A stretch of DNA of 64,000 nt, from assembly GCA_018401415.1 (NCBI GenBank), contig JAGYKV010000017.1, forward strand, positions 560,001 to 624,000, given 5' to 3'. Of this stretch, positions 56,426 through 64,000 are shown in pieces. Position 1 is the first letter of the stretch, and each line of letters starts with the position of its first letter. This DNA is from Candidatus Nanopelagicales bacterium (lineage in GTDB: Bacteria > Actinomycetota > Actinomycetes > S36-B12). A model generated the notes under the pieces. The model ran no database searches. It saw nothing but the letters and a program-made list of their open reading frames with translations, and was not told where the DNA came from. Position numbers and translations under genes: made by a program.

Positions 56426-57328
56426 TCACTTTCCACCACGCCAGCCGTCAATTGGAAGCTCAAATTTTGCAACCAGGCGATCTGTGAATGGTGCCCTCAC
56501 CAAACGAGCGAAACGCACAGATTGATCATGTACTTTTACTTCGATCCGAGTATCTCCCGCCAGGTTCAACATTCTCCGACCATCGGCCCATAGGACAGCT
56601 GGGGAATCCACCGAGAGATGTAGGCCGATTGTGCTGGTGGGAGCAATGACCGACGGCCTGGCAAAAAGCGCGTGTGCACTAATGGGCACGAGAAGAAGTG
56701 CATTCACTTCAGGCCAGATAATTGGTCCACCCGCAGAAAAGGCATAGGCGGTGGACCCTGTTGGAGTGGCGCAAATAACGCCATCGCATCCCCAGCGGCT
56801 CAAAGGACGCGCGTCAACATCGACGAGCACACTGATCATCTTCTCTCGGGCTTGCTTTTCCACACTGACTTCGTTGAGCGCCCATGTTTCCGCGATAAAG
56901 CCGCCCGTACCGTGAACCGTAATTTTGATGGCAATACGTTCCTCAACCGTCCAGGCTCCCTGGGCAATTGAATCGAGAACAAAAGTTATATCTTCATGCT
57001 CTGCTTCTGCGAGGAAACCGACATGGCCGAGGTTGACGCCGAGTATCGGAGCCCCCGAGTGCCTACTGACCTCGGCTGCCCGCAGCATGGTGCCGTCTCC
57101 GCCAATCACCAAAATTAGGTCACTTTCTTTTAGCCCAAGTCCCGCCTGGGTTCCCTCAAGGTCGACGGGTCCGGTTTCAGAAGACGCCGGTTCGAGAGAT
57201 ACGTCAATCGACGCACCCCTCAATCCCTGAGCCGCAAGCTCGGCAACCGAACGAGCATGATTTGATTGCGAATTCACCACCAGGTGAACACGCGAAGGCG
57301 CCTGATTGGCACCTACTGATTCGGTCAC
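56426..57328 (-). CDS. nadK: NAD kinase
   Basis: 300 residues. GGDGTMLRAAEVSRHSGAPI contains the GGDG motif; GVNLGHVGFLAEAEHEDITF, NEVSVEKQAREKMISVLVDV and CATPTGSTAYAFSAGGPIIW are family blocks. Makes NADP from NAD. The GTG start overlaps the tlyA stop by four bases. Confidence 0.97.
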   Translation of the reverse strand: MTESVGANQAPSRVHLVVNSQSNHARSVAELAAQGLRGASIDVSLEPASSETGPVDLEGTQAGLGLKESDLILVIGGDGTMLRAAEVSRHSGAPILGVNLGHVGFLAEAEHEDITFVLDSIAQGAWTVEERIAIKITVHGTGGFIAETWALNEVSVEKQAREKMISVLVDVDARPLSRWGCDGVICATPTGSTAYAFSAGGPIIWPEVNALLLVPISAHALFARPSVIAPTSTIGLHLSVDSPAVLWADGRRMLNLAGDTRIEVKVHDQSVRFARLVRAPFTDRLVAKFELPIDGWRGGK

Positions 57329-58140
57329 TGTGGCCCCTCTTCTACAACGTGGTCAATCCACTGCTCCAATTGTTGTGCATAGGGAGTCTGGGGCAAGGTT
57401 GAATGTGGCATTGTGTGGGTAAGCCAGAGGAAATACTCGACATTGCCCTTCGGTCCCGGCAATGGACTCGCGGTCACTCCGTTGACATGCCAGCCCAAAT
57501 CCATGGCTTTCTGCGCGACTGTATGGATGGCTTTTGCACGTACCCGAGGGTCGCGGATCACACCATGATGTGCACTCACAAGGTCTTTTCCCGCCTCAAA
57601 TTGCGGTTTCACCATGAGAAGTAACTGACCCATGGGGTCAACAAGTTCAGTGAGATTCGGAAGTACCGTGGTGAGCGAAATGAATGACAAATCGGCAACT
57701 GCGACGGTAGGCAAACTTGGAAGATCTTCAATAGATAGATTTCGAATATTAGTGCGCTCCATGACAATAACCGATGGATGGGAACGCAATGTCCATGCGA
57801 GCTGGCCATAACCAACATCCACTGATATCACCAACTTCGCCCCCCTTTCAAGTGCCACCTCCGTGAATCCACCGGTCGAGGCACCCGCATCTAAAATGAC
57901 CTGACCTGCAATATCAAGGTTGAATGCATCAAGGGCGCCGATCAGTTTGAATGCACCGCGGGACACATATGTTTTTTCGGCACCTACTACTTTGATGCTG
58001 ATTTGATCACTGACCATGCGAGCCGGTTTGAGAGCGGGCATGCCATCTACTAAGACATGTCCGTCAAGAATCATTGCGTGGGCGTCAGCTCGGGACCGAG
58101 CTAAACCTCGAGCCACCAATTCGGCATCAAGCCTGCGCAT
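57325..58140 (-). CDS. tlyA: TlyA family rRNA 2'-O-methyltransferase
   Basis: 271 residues. N-terminal S4 domain (RLDAELVARGLARSRADAHA) and FtsJ/RrmJ-like methyltransferase domain: LDAGASTGGFTEVALERGA (SAM site), VDVGYGQLAWTLRSHP, and DLSFISLTTVLPNLTELV. In mycobacteria TlyA methylates 16S and 23S rRNA. Next to nadK and recN as expected. Confidence 0.95.
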   Translation of the reverse strand: MRRLDAELVARGLARSRADAHAMILDGHVLVDGMPALKPARMVSDQISIKVVGAEKTYVSRGAFKLIGALDAFNLDIAGQVILDAGASTGGFTEVALERGAKLVISVDVGYGQLAWTLRSHPSVIVMERTNIRNLSIEDLPSLPTVAVADLSFISLTTVLPNLTELVDPMGQLLLMVKPQFEAGKDLVSAHHGVIRDPRVRAKAIHTVAQKAMDLGWHVNGVTASPLPGPKGNVEYFLWLTHTMPHSTLPQTPYAQQLEQWIDHVVEEGPQ

Positions 58141-58178
58141 TTGGACCTAGCAAAATGTTGGGCAAGCATTCCGCCTGA

Positions 58179-58430
58179 TTATCGATCAAGTTGTGACATG
58201 AGGTTGTGCAGGCGGCCATGAACCTCGCTCAGGACTTCAGCATGTGTGTGGATACTGTCAGGGTCTATTCCCTGCATTAATTCGAGCGCTAAATCAACTT
58301 CCCCATTGCCCGTGGCCTCCCACACGGGTAAAGACAACTCTGGGTCTGCGACTTCCTCCAACACCATTACTTCAGGCATTTCCCCGGTCACGGACACTCT
58401 CTCCTGGAGACGATTATCTAATTCACTCAC
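58179..58430 (-). CDS. Small acidic protein of the tlyA cluster, unknown
   Basis: 83 residues, acidic, helical at the C-terminus, with VWEATGNGEVDLALELMQ and ending HTHAEVLSEVHGRLHNLMSQ. No Cys, membrane segment or signal peptide. Short acidic proteins of this kind sit between tlyA and the HAD gene in actinobacteria. It overlaps the preceding phasin-like gene by eight bases, implying coupling. Confidence 0.8.
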   Translation of the reverse strand: MSELDNRLQERVSVTGEMPEVMVLEEVADPELSLPVWEATGNGEVDLALELMQGIDPDSIHTHAEVLSEVHGRLHNLMSQLDR

Positions 58431-58827
58431 TCACAATCACCTTCTTCTTTTTCACCGCAGGTGCAGGCTCACTCATCTCACTCATGGTTTGAGACGCAAT
58501 GACCTTCTCAAGTTTGTCAACACGGGCACGTACTGCAGCCAGTTCATCTTCTCGCACGAAGCCAATGCGCCCCACCGCTTTATCCACCTCGGTGCGAATC
58601 ATTTCAACCAGCATGTCTCGGTTAGTTTTACTCAAGGCCACGAGGTCATCGGCTGCTTGTTGCACCGACGCGGCCATATCAGCCGGCTGTTTAGTGCCGA
58701 GAGACATACCTTGAGCGATGAGAGCCATGGCAGCCTCTTTTGCCTTCGTTGCGGTCACCTCAGTGAGGCCACTCGCTAACTCGACGTAATTTTTCAATGG
58801 ACCTAAATTAGGCAATCCCTGCAGCAT
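58423..58827 (-). CDS. Phasin-like coiled-coil protein
   Basis: 134 residues, nearly all helix. The N-terminus LKNYVELASGLTEVTATKAK resembles actinobacterial proteins annotated as polyhydroxyalkanoate synthesis or phasin-like; NRDMLVEMIRTEVDKAVGRI and GFVREDELAAVRARVDKLEK form a coiled coil. The tail is Lys-rich (VKKKKVIVSE). A PHA link is only by similarity of layout; no PHA genes are near. May instead be an accessory or scaffold protein. Confidence 0.75.
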   Translation of the reverse strand: MLQGLPNLGPLKNYVELASGLTEVTATKAKEAAMALIAQGMSLGTKQPADMAASVQQAADDLVALSKTNRDMLVEMIRTEVDKAVGRIGFVREDELAAVRARVDKLEKVIASQTMSEMSEPAPAVKKKKVIVSE

Positions 58828-58879
58828 GCCCCCATTATCCTTACTGAAACAGTGATTACAACCACCCCCACGAGATAGC

Positions 58880-59872
58880 TCAATTATTGTTTAGATCTAG
58901 GGCTATTTCCCCACTGGCAAATCTCGCAATGCCAACCGAGTTCAATAAATCCCACTTTAGGGCATCTGCCGCCCTCAGACGATTAATCAGCGTTCCCCCC
59001 GATGCCATCACTCGAATCTCCCCGGTATGGAAAACGGCCTGTGCCCCTTCACAGTGTGCATGATGGTTCTCAACCAAGCAAAGTGGATACGGCTCATTTA
59101 ACGTATTGATGCTCTCACCCAGGTAGATGGCACGGATTTCAGAACGCCACACATCCTCTATAGTTGCAACACCGGTGAGCACAAGAAGTGTTGCGATACC
59201 TAAGTCGTGGGCGCCGGCAACATCGGTGTCAAGGCGATCCCCCACCATGAGTGCCTTATGCGAATCCATGCGCGTAATCGCTAGCGTCATCAATGCTGGT
59301 GAGGGTTTGCCACCGAGTCCATCTGGTTCCCGCCCCACCGCGTGGGCAACCGCCTGAACGAGTGAGCCATTCCCAGGGGCAATACCTTTTTCCGTGGGAA
59401 AAGTGAGATCGGAATTGGTCGCAACCCATACTGCACCATCCTGAATGAGATACGAAGCCTCCGCCAAATGCCGCCATTCGATTGCCGGACCGAATCCCTG
59501 TAATACGGCAACGCAACCTGCCGGGTTTCGTTCTGGATTTAATCCAACATCACGAAGTGCAACATCGATCCCATTTCCACCCACCACGTATATTTTTGAC
59601 CCCAATGGCACCAACTCTGAGAGCACTTGCGCTCCAGCCTGGGCAGATGTCACGACTTCAGACGGATTCGTGTGGATACCCATCTGATGTAGTTGGAGAG
59701 CCACCTCTGCGGGGGTACGCGAGGCATTATTGGTGACATAGGCACACTTGACCCCCAACTCCCTGATCGCGTTGAGAGTCTCAGCGGCACCCGGAACCTC
59801 GACACTGCCTCGATAGACAACTCCGTCAAGATCACACAGGATGCCGTCGAATTGAGCAGCGAGTGGTTTCAC
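58880..59872 (-). CDS. HAD-IIA family sugar/nucleotide phosphatase
   Basis: 330 residues from GTG at 59872, overlapping the preceding TPR gene as GTGA; the open frame extends further but runs through that gene. HAD motif I is DGILCDLDGVVYRGSVEVPG, the Thr-Asn motif YVTNNASRTPAEVA, and the terminal motif VGDRLDTDVAGAHDLGIATL with LVLTG. This is the NagD-like group. A C-terminal extension of about 90 residues after TGVATIEDVW does not belong to the HAD core. Substrate unknown. Confidence 0.9.
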   Translation of the reverse strand: MKPLAAQFDGILCDLDGVVYRGSVEVPGAAETLNAIRELGVKCAYVTNNASRTPAEVALQLHQMGIHTNPSEVVTSAQAGAQVLSELVPLGSKIYVVGGNGIDVALRDVGLNPERNPAGCVAVLQGFGPAIEWRHLAEASYLIQDGAVWVATNSDLTFPTEKGIAPGNGSLVQAVAHAVGREPDGLGGKPSPALMTLAITRMDSHKALMVGDRLDTDVAGAHDLGIATLLVLTGVATIEDVWRSEIRAIYLGESINTLNEPYPLCLVENHHAHCEGAQAVFHTGEIRVMASGGTLINRLRAADALKWDLLNSVGIARFASGEIALDLNNN

Positions 59873-60315
59873 AAGCTCTCCTGACCGCGAATAGGGCCCT
59901 CCAACGGGAGACCAGCCTGCCTTCGAGTGCGCAATGTTGCTTTCACCTGTGACAGGGAGGTTCCATACTCGGAACGATCCGGTCGCATGACAAACGCCAT
60001 GGCCAAGTGATCCCTTGCTGGAATGAACTTTTGCATTCTCCACAATGCGAGACCCAGCGCAAAGTGTGCGTAGTCGTTATCCGGCGACCGCGTCACGAGC
60101 TCCTCGAGAACTGTAACCGCTTGTTCATAACGCTTTGCATCAAGTAACGCGCGTCCCAGTCCTTCTAAAACTGCCGAGGATTGATCCTCTTGGCGAACAC
60201 GCTCGAACAAGATGGCCGCGGCACTACTGTTTCCCGAGTCCAACAATTCCTGAGCGCGCTGGTACCAGTCATAAGGGCCACCTTCGGGAATACCTTCATT
60301 ACTCTGCGAAGTCAT
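59869..60315 (-). CDS. Tetratricopeptide-repeat protein
   Basis: 148 residues from the ATG at 60315, which overlaps the ribBA end by 17 bases; the frame is open upstream across ribBA but that part is clearly another gene. It contains at least two to three TPR units, e.g. [40 protein letters not shown] and [20 protein letters not shown]. Protein-protein interaction role, partner unknown. Coupled to the HAD gene. Confidence 0.88.
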   Translation of the reverse strand: MTSQSNEGIPEGGPYDWYQRAQELLDSGNSSAAAILFERVRQEDQSSAVLEGLGRALLDAKRYEQAVTVLEELVTRSPDNDYAHFALGLALWRMQKFIPARDHLAMAFVMRPDRSEYGTSLSQVKATLRTRRQAGLPLEGPIRGQESL

Positions 60316-61591
60316 GACCCATGCGGTCCACCTTGGTGGATAAATAGATGGCATTGTGATCATTGGGTTGAACAACAAGTGGTACGCGCTCCACGATTGA
60401 CAAGCCATATCCCTCGAGACCCGCGCGCTTCGTGGGATTATTTGTGAGCAAGCGCATACTCCGGATGCCGAGGTCAGCAAGTATCTGGGCACCTGTTCCA
60501 TAATCGCGGGCATCGGCGGGAAATCCCAATCTCAAGTTGGCGTCAACCGTGTCTGCCCCCTGCTCTTGAAGTTCATAAGCACGCAGTTTGTCCAATAACC
60601 CAATTCCGCGGCCTTCATGACCTTTGACATACAGCACTACTCCTCGGCCCTGTTCCGAAACTTTGCGCATGGCCGCATGCAACTGGGGGCCACAATCGCA
60701 GCGGAGTGAACCTAGGACATCACCGGTGAGGCATTCAGAGTGCACGCGGACAAGGACGTCCTCACCGGAACCGATTTCCCCCACTACGAGTGCAATGTGT
60801 TCTGTTCCATCGACCTCGCTTCGGTATCCAATCGCACGAAAATCTCCATACTCGGTAGGAAGATCAACTTCCGCGATTCGAGTGACCTGTGATTCATGCT
60901 GTCGCCGATACTTGATGAGGTCAGCAATAGAGATCATAAGTAGGCCATGCTGATCAGCGAACTCCCGGCACTGTGGGGCCCGCATCATGGTCCCGTCATC
61001 GTTGACCAATTCGCATAATGCTCCCGCCGGTGTTAGCCCAGCTAGGGTGGTGAGATCAACCGCGGCTTCGGTGTGCCCAGGGCGGCGAAGAACCCCACCG
61101 GATACGGCACGCAAGGGCATGACATGTCCTGGTCGCGTTAACTCAAACGGCTCGGTCGCTGAATCTGCCAAGACTTTTATTGTGTGGGCTCGATCGATGG
61201 CCGAAATGCCCGTTCCTTCGACATCGCGCGCGTCTACAGAGACCGCGTATGCGGTGCCCTTTCGATCCTCATTCACAGCAGTCATGGGTGGCAGTGCCAG
61301 CCGATCCAATAATTTACCCGTCATACCGACGCAGATATACCCGGATGTGTGACGAATCATGAAGGCCACGAGGTCTGGGGTGGCCTTGCCCGCCGCGAAA
61401 ATCAGGTCACCTTCGTTCTCGCGATCTTCATCGTCGATAACAACGATTGCCTGTCCATCAGCGATTGCTGCCAAAGCTTGAGGAATCGGGTCCAACAGGA
61501 CCCCAGGGCCGCGCGCGCCGTGGGCGTGCTCGATTTCCTCAAGAGCGTCAATTTCCGCCGGTGCGGAAAAGAGTTCATCGGCCGGGATCAT
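60299..61591 (-). CDS. ribBA: Bifunctional DHBP synthase / GTP cyclohydrolase II
   Basis: 430 residues. RibB half (about 33-235): [54 protein letters not shown] (acidic and metal-binding). RibA half (about 240-430): [20 protein letters not shown] (zinc Cys), [20 protein letters not shown] and [20 protein letters not shown]. Makes the two riboflavin precursors. No other rib genes are in the window and I saw no FMN riboswitch in the 23 bases upstream, since the ssb-like gene directly precedes it. Confidence 0.96.
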   Translation of the reverse strand: MIPADELFSAPAEIDALEEIEHAHGARGPGVLLDPIPQALAAIADGQAIVVIDDEDRENEGDLIFAAGKATPDLVAFMIRHTSGYICVGMTGKLLDRLALPPMTAVNEDRKGTAYAVSVDARDVEGTGISAIDRAHTIKVLADSATEPFELTRPGHVMPLRAVSGGVLRRPGHTEAAVDLTTLAGLTPAGALCELVNDDGTMMRAPQCREFADQHGLLMISIADLIKYRRQHESQVTRIAEVDLPTEYGDFRAIGYRSEVDGTEHIALVVGEIGSGEDVLVRVHSECLTGDVLGSLRCDCGPQLHAAMRKVSEQGRGVVLYVKGHEGRGIGLLDKLRAYELQEQGADTVDANLRLGFPADARDYGTGAQILADLGIRSMRLLTNNPTKRAGLEGYGLSIVERVPLVVQPNDHNAIYLSTKVDRMGHDFAE

Positions 61592-61614
61592 GATCCAACT
61601 CTAATCAACGCACC

Positions 61615-61923
61615 TCATGCGCGCTTGAGCGAGCGCACCTCGACCTCAACGGCGCTTCCAAGCCCACTTGGAGTTCGCCAAAATCTTCGCCTTAGTACAC
61701 CAATTGCCACAACCTCGGTTCCACATTCCCAACTACTCACCTTGGATGAAACGGAAACGCGAAAAGTCTGGCACGGGATCGCATCAACTTTCGTTCGACC
61801 CACAATTTCACGCTCAGGGCGGTCCACAATCACACTGAAAGCCGTCAGGCGATCACCGCTTGGAAGATCCCGTTCAGTGGTTACCTTTCCTAGACGCCCA
61901 ACCAATTCGACACTGTTACTCAC
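61615..61923 (-). CDS. Short single-stranded-DNA-binding-like OB-fold protein
   Basis: 102 residues with the SSB opening NSVELVGRLGKVTTERDLPS and GDRLTAFSVIVDRPE, a mid segment IPCQTFRVSVSSKV, and VEVRSLKRA at the end. It is shorter than SSB, lacks the acidic Asp-Asp-Ile-Pro-Phe type tail that recruits partners, and is linked to ribBA by 23 bases. It resembles a second, tail-less SSB-like protein found in actinobacteria. Confidence 0.8.
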   Translation of the reverse strand: MSNSVELVGRLGKVTTERDLPSGDRLTAFSVIVDRPEREIVGRTKVDAIPCQTFRVSVSSKVSSWECGTEVVAIGVLRRRFWRTPSGLGSAVEVEVRSLKRA

Positions 61924-62031
61924 ATTTTCTCCATTCGGTCGGTGACTCAGCCTTCATTGGCCTGTCACTATTTGCCGTGAAATGTCATGATGAACGAAAA
62001 ATGTTGGGAATTTTGACTCACATATGAAAAG

Positions 62032-63006
62032 GTGGACTACATGTCAGGCGCTGTGGAAAACAATGTGCAACTCAAACCCGAAATTCAGGATCTGGGAAAT
62101 TCCGTCTATGCCATTGACACCATGATGGGCGGATACCGGGGAATTACTTCTAGCTACCTCATTGCCAGCGACAAACCCTCCTTGATTGAAACCGGATCAG
62201 CCTTGTGCGCTCCCGTAGTTATTCAAAGCCTTCAGGAGTTAGGCATTGGAAGAAACGATCTCGCCAGCATCATCGTCACACACATTCACCTTGATCATGC
62301 TGGTGGCGTGGGCGACCTTGCCAAGGAGTTTCCCAATGCCGAGATCGTTGTGCACGAACGTGGTGCGAAACACTTGGTTGATCCAACCAAACTCGTAGCA
62401 AGCGCTTATCGAGTATTCGGAGCCAAAATGGACGAATTTTTCGGACCACTAATTGCGACAGATTCGACTCGAATTCACTCACTCGGTGCACAAGACCGTA
62501 TCGATCTTGGTGGTGGGCGTTATTTAGAGTCCTTTCACAATCCTGGTCACGCTTCGCACCACGTAGCACTAATCGACTCTGAGTCGGGCGATCTCTATAC
62601 GGGCGATGCCGCAGGCGTCTACATCCCCGAAACCGGCGACATTCGTCCAGCAACTCCTCCGCCCGATTTCGACTTTGATCTGGCTCAACACTCCTTAGCA
62701 GCCATGAAAGCGGTTCAACCTCAACGACTTCTTTTCAGTCACTTTGGGCCAGCTGAAAACATTGATGAAATATTCGACGAATCTTTAGCCCAATTGAACT
62801 ACTGGGTCGAATGGGTATCCGAAGTGCATTCGGACAATCTTGACCTCGACCACGCAATATTGATGGTTAAGAAGAAAGACCGTGAAGTGAACGCTGCATT
62901 TTATCAAAACACCGAGGTAGCAGAAAAGTTTGAAGAGTTGAGTAGCACCGCTGCGCAAGTATCAGGTATTTGGCGCTGGATTGAGAGCCAGAAATCATCA
63001 GAGTGA
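62032..63006 (+). CDS. MBL-fold metallo-hydrolase
   Basis: 324 residues. VTHIHLDHAGGVGDLAKEFP carries HxHxDH; later ligands are FHNPGHASHHVAL (His), LYTGDAAGVY (Asp) and LLFSHFGPAEN (His). The C-terminal ~90 residues are helical. RBS AGGTGG precedes ATG. It resembles the general MBL hydrolases often labelled lactonase or thioesterase-like, but substrate is unknown. Only four bases separate its stop from the convergent TPR gene. Confidence 0.9.
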   Translation: MDYMSGAVENNVQLKPEIQDLGNSVYAIDTMMGGYRGITSSYLIASDKPSLIETGSALCAPVVIQSLQELGIGRNDLASIIVTHIHLDHAGGVGDLAKEFPNAEIVVHERGAKHLVDPTKLVASAYRVFGAKMDEFFGPLIATDSTRIHSLGAQDRIDLGGGRYLESFHNPGHASHHVALIDSESGDLYTGDAAGVYIPETGDIRPATPPPDFDFDLAQHSLAAMKAVQPQRLLFSHFGPAENIDEIFDESLAQLNYWVEWVSEVHSDNLDLDHAILMVKKKDREVNAAFYQNTEVAEKFEELSSTAAQVSGIWRWIESQKSSE

Positions 63007-63010
63007 GGAC

Positions 63011-63904
63011 TTAATCCGTCTCGCCAATCCATTCCACACTCACTTCTGATTCTTCGGCCTCCCGCGCAAGTGCCGTCACGCCATTTATGTCCGACTTCAA
63101 TGCCTTCGCGCGCCATCGCGCCGCCTCCTCGACTCTTCCTGACTTTTCAAGGAGTTCGGCATAGGCCTCTTGAAGCCTCGCACGTTGATCACCCGCCGGC
63201 AAAGATGTGAGGGCGGGAATGTCAAGCATGATGAGGGCGGCATCGAGCTGTCCAACATCCGAACGCGCACCCGCAGCAACAATGAGAACCTCAATTTGAG
63301 TCTCTTTTGATATTTCCGACATTGGCAGAGACTTAAGGAAATCCAGTGCCTTTTCCGGTCTACCAAGCCCACGCTCGCAATCGGCCATCATTGCCACAAA
63401 TTCATTTGAACCGGTCATTCTGCGAACAGCGCGAAATTCGTTAAGGGCCGCCGCATACTCACCCGCCAAATATTCAATAACGCCAGCCGATTCACGCACT
63501 ACTGCAACACGACCCGCCAATTTTTTGGCATACCGCACATGGGCAAGGGCAAGTTCCATATTTCCATCGGTCACTGCGATCTCGGCCGCCAAAAGGTGTC
63601 GCCCAACTTTTTCCTGGAGCGTCTCCGGCAATGTGTGCAATTCAAATCGCACGGACTTATCAAGATCCTCAAATTGAATCTCTTCTGGAACCCACGGTCC
63701 GCGCTCAACAGGAGGTCGATCCGACTCGGTGCGTTCGTAACCACTTCCGGAACGTTGGCGATCTGACTTAGGCCGATCAGACTTAGGCCGATCAGACTTA
63801 GGCCGATCAGAACCAGTCCGCTTCGAATCCCGCGATCCCGCACGTGATCCACCCGAGCGGGAGTCGCTGTGGCGTTGGCCGCGAGGCGGACCGGGGGTTG
63901 TCAC
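63011..63904 (-). CDS. TPR-like protein with repetitive basic N-terminus
   Basis: 297 residues. The first ~65 residues are low complexity and rich in Arg, Ser, Asp, Pro and Lys, with DRPKS tandem repeats; after a conserved acidic FEDLDKSVRFELHTLPETLQ segment follow helical repeats (ALAHVRYAKKLAGRVAVVRE, YLAGEYAAALNEFRAVRRMT). Start is GTG at 63904, overlapping the preceding gene as GTGA. A similar protein follows tyrS in other actinobacteria. Function unknown. Confidence 0.85.
   Translation of the reverse strand: MTTPGPPRGQRHSDSRSGGSRAGSRDSKRTGSDRPKSDRPKSDRPKSDRQRSGSGYERTESDRPPVERGPWVPEEIQFEDLDKSVRFELHTLPETLQEKVGRHLLAAEIAVTDGNMELALAHVRYAKKLAGRVAVVRESAGVIEYLAGEYAAALNEFRAVRRMTGSNEFVAMMADCERGLGRPEKALDFLKSLPMSEISKETQIEVLIVAAGARSDVGQLDAALIMLDIPALTSLPAGDQRARLQEAYAELLEKSGRVEEAARWRAKALKSDINGVTALAREAEESEVSVEWIGETD
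63760..63804. repeat. Three 15-base tandem repeats inside the TPR gene
   Basis: GATCTGACTTAGGCC, GATCAGACTTAGGCC and GATCAGACTTAGGCC on the plus strand, followed by a partial unit GATCAGA to 63811. The unit is five codons, so copy changes keep frame; on the coding strand it gives the DRPKS repeats near the N-terminus. Confidence 0.9.
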
Positions 63905-64000
63905 GTGGCATGCTTACCATTAGGATCTGGTGCCCGAGGCCGCCGGGGGGCAGACCCCATCTTCATGGGAAGCGATCTACGATGAGCGATAACGGCATAG
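63901..64000 (-). CDS. C-terminal fragment of an upstream operon gene, unknown
   Basis: The last 32 codons of a minus-strand frame enter from the right edge and end in TGA at 63901, overlapping the TPR gene start as GTGA. The visible end includes YAVIAHRRSLPMKMGSAPRR and PRAPDPNGKHAT, a basic Pro/Arg-rich tail. The overlap pattern argues for a real gene; too little is visible to name it. Confidence 0.6.
   Translation of the reverse strand, partial: YAVIAHRRSLPMKMGSAPRRPRAPDPNGKHAT

Noticed and set aside
58246..58779. 177-codon plus-strand frame over two small minus-strand genes
   Set aside because: His/Ser/Phe-rich shadow with no domain; the minus-strand proteins have family-like features and coupled starts.
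63983..64000. ATG on the plus strand at the right edge as a possible gene start
   Set aside because: Only six codons visible and the opposite-strand frame has better support through its GTGA overlap.

Overview
The window looks like a piece of an actinobacterial chromosome of moderate GC (roughly half, judged by eye). It has very short intergenic gaps, many ATGA, GTGA or TAATG start/stop overlaps, and frequent GTG or TTG starts. Actinobacterial markers include the phosphatidylinositol-mannoside set (CDP-alcohol transferase, PIM acyltransferase, PimA-like glycosyltransferase), TlyA, DUF349 beside Rel, ruvC-ruvA-ruvB next to yajC-secD-secF, and scpA-scpB-rluB. Compactness and moderate GC suggest an aquatic, partly streamlined lineage (Nanopelagicales-like or similar); that placement is inference. 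Almost the whole window is housekeeping. I see no prophage, insertion sequence, CRISPR array or rRNA operon.

Layout. 1-9794 (minus): rarA, a small membrane protein, alaS, ruvX, mltG and the start of aroE form one run; the MBL hydrolase, hisS and aspS form another. 9911-12251 (plus): a membrane-anchored cyclophilin and a DUF349 protein. 12259-27061 (minus): a long run from pgsA through PIM synthesis, pdxS/pdxT (vitamin B6), yebC, an inserted wax-ester/DGAT-type acyltransferase, the Holliday-junction set, the Sec accessory set and rel. 27128-28174 (plus): an apparently GTPase-dead, truncated EF-G-like protein. 28171-30681 (minus): a HIT protein and thrS.

30.7-42.6 kb is the most accessory-looking part. 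It holds tRNA-Val(CAC), a secreted Ig-like protein, pabC/pabB, tRNA-Gly/Cys/Val, a DUF6153-like and DUF305-propeller pair (probably metal related), zapE, secreted or membrane proteins of unknown function, a 567-base stretch (39476-40042) with striking inverted repeats, and a gene for an ABC-exporter-like protein. That protein's nucleotide-binding motifs are degraded and it carries a C-terminal cyclic-nucleotide-binding domain plus a winged-helix-like tail; it is translationally coupled to a 33-residue Ser/Thr-rich peptide.

42.6-64 kb (almost all minus) is a compact housekeeping block: ssb-like, ribBA, a TPR protein, a HAD phosphatase, a phasin-like protein, tlyA, nadK, recN, pyrG, a Nudix hydrolase, ald, xerD, parA, scpA, scpB, rluB, aroH, tyrA, cmk, a plsC-like remnant, der and tRNA-Pro. 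A plus-strand MBL hydrolase and a TPR protein lie at the right end. Two genes have sequence-level anomalies: cmk carries a one-base frameshift, and xerD appears to start at CTG, overlapping the ald stop.

The best candidates for something undescribed are the degenerate ABC/CNB/winged-helix protein with its coupled peptide (40043-42351) and the EF-G-like protein without a P-loop (27128-28174).
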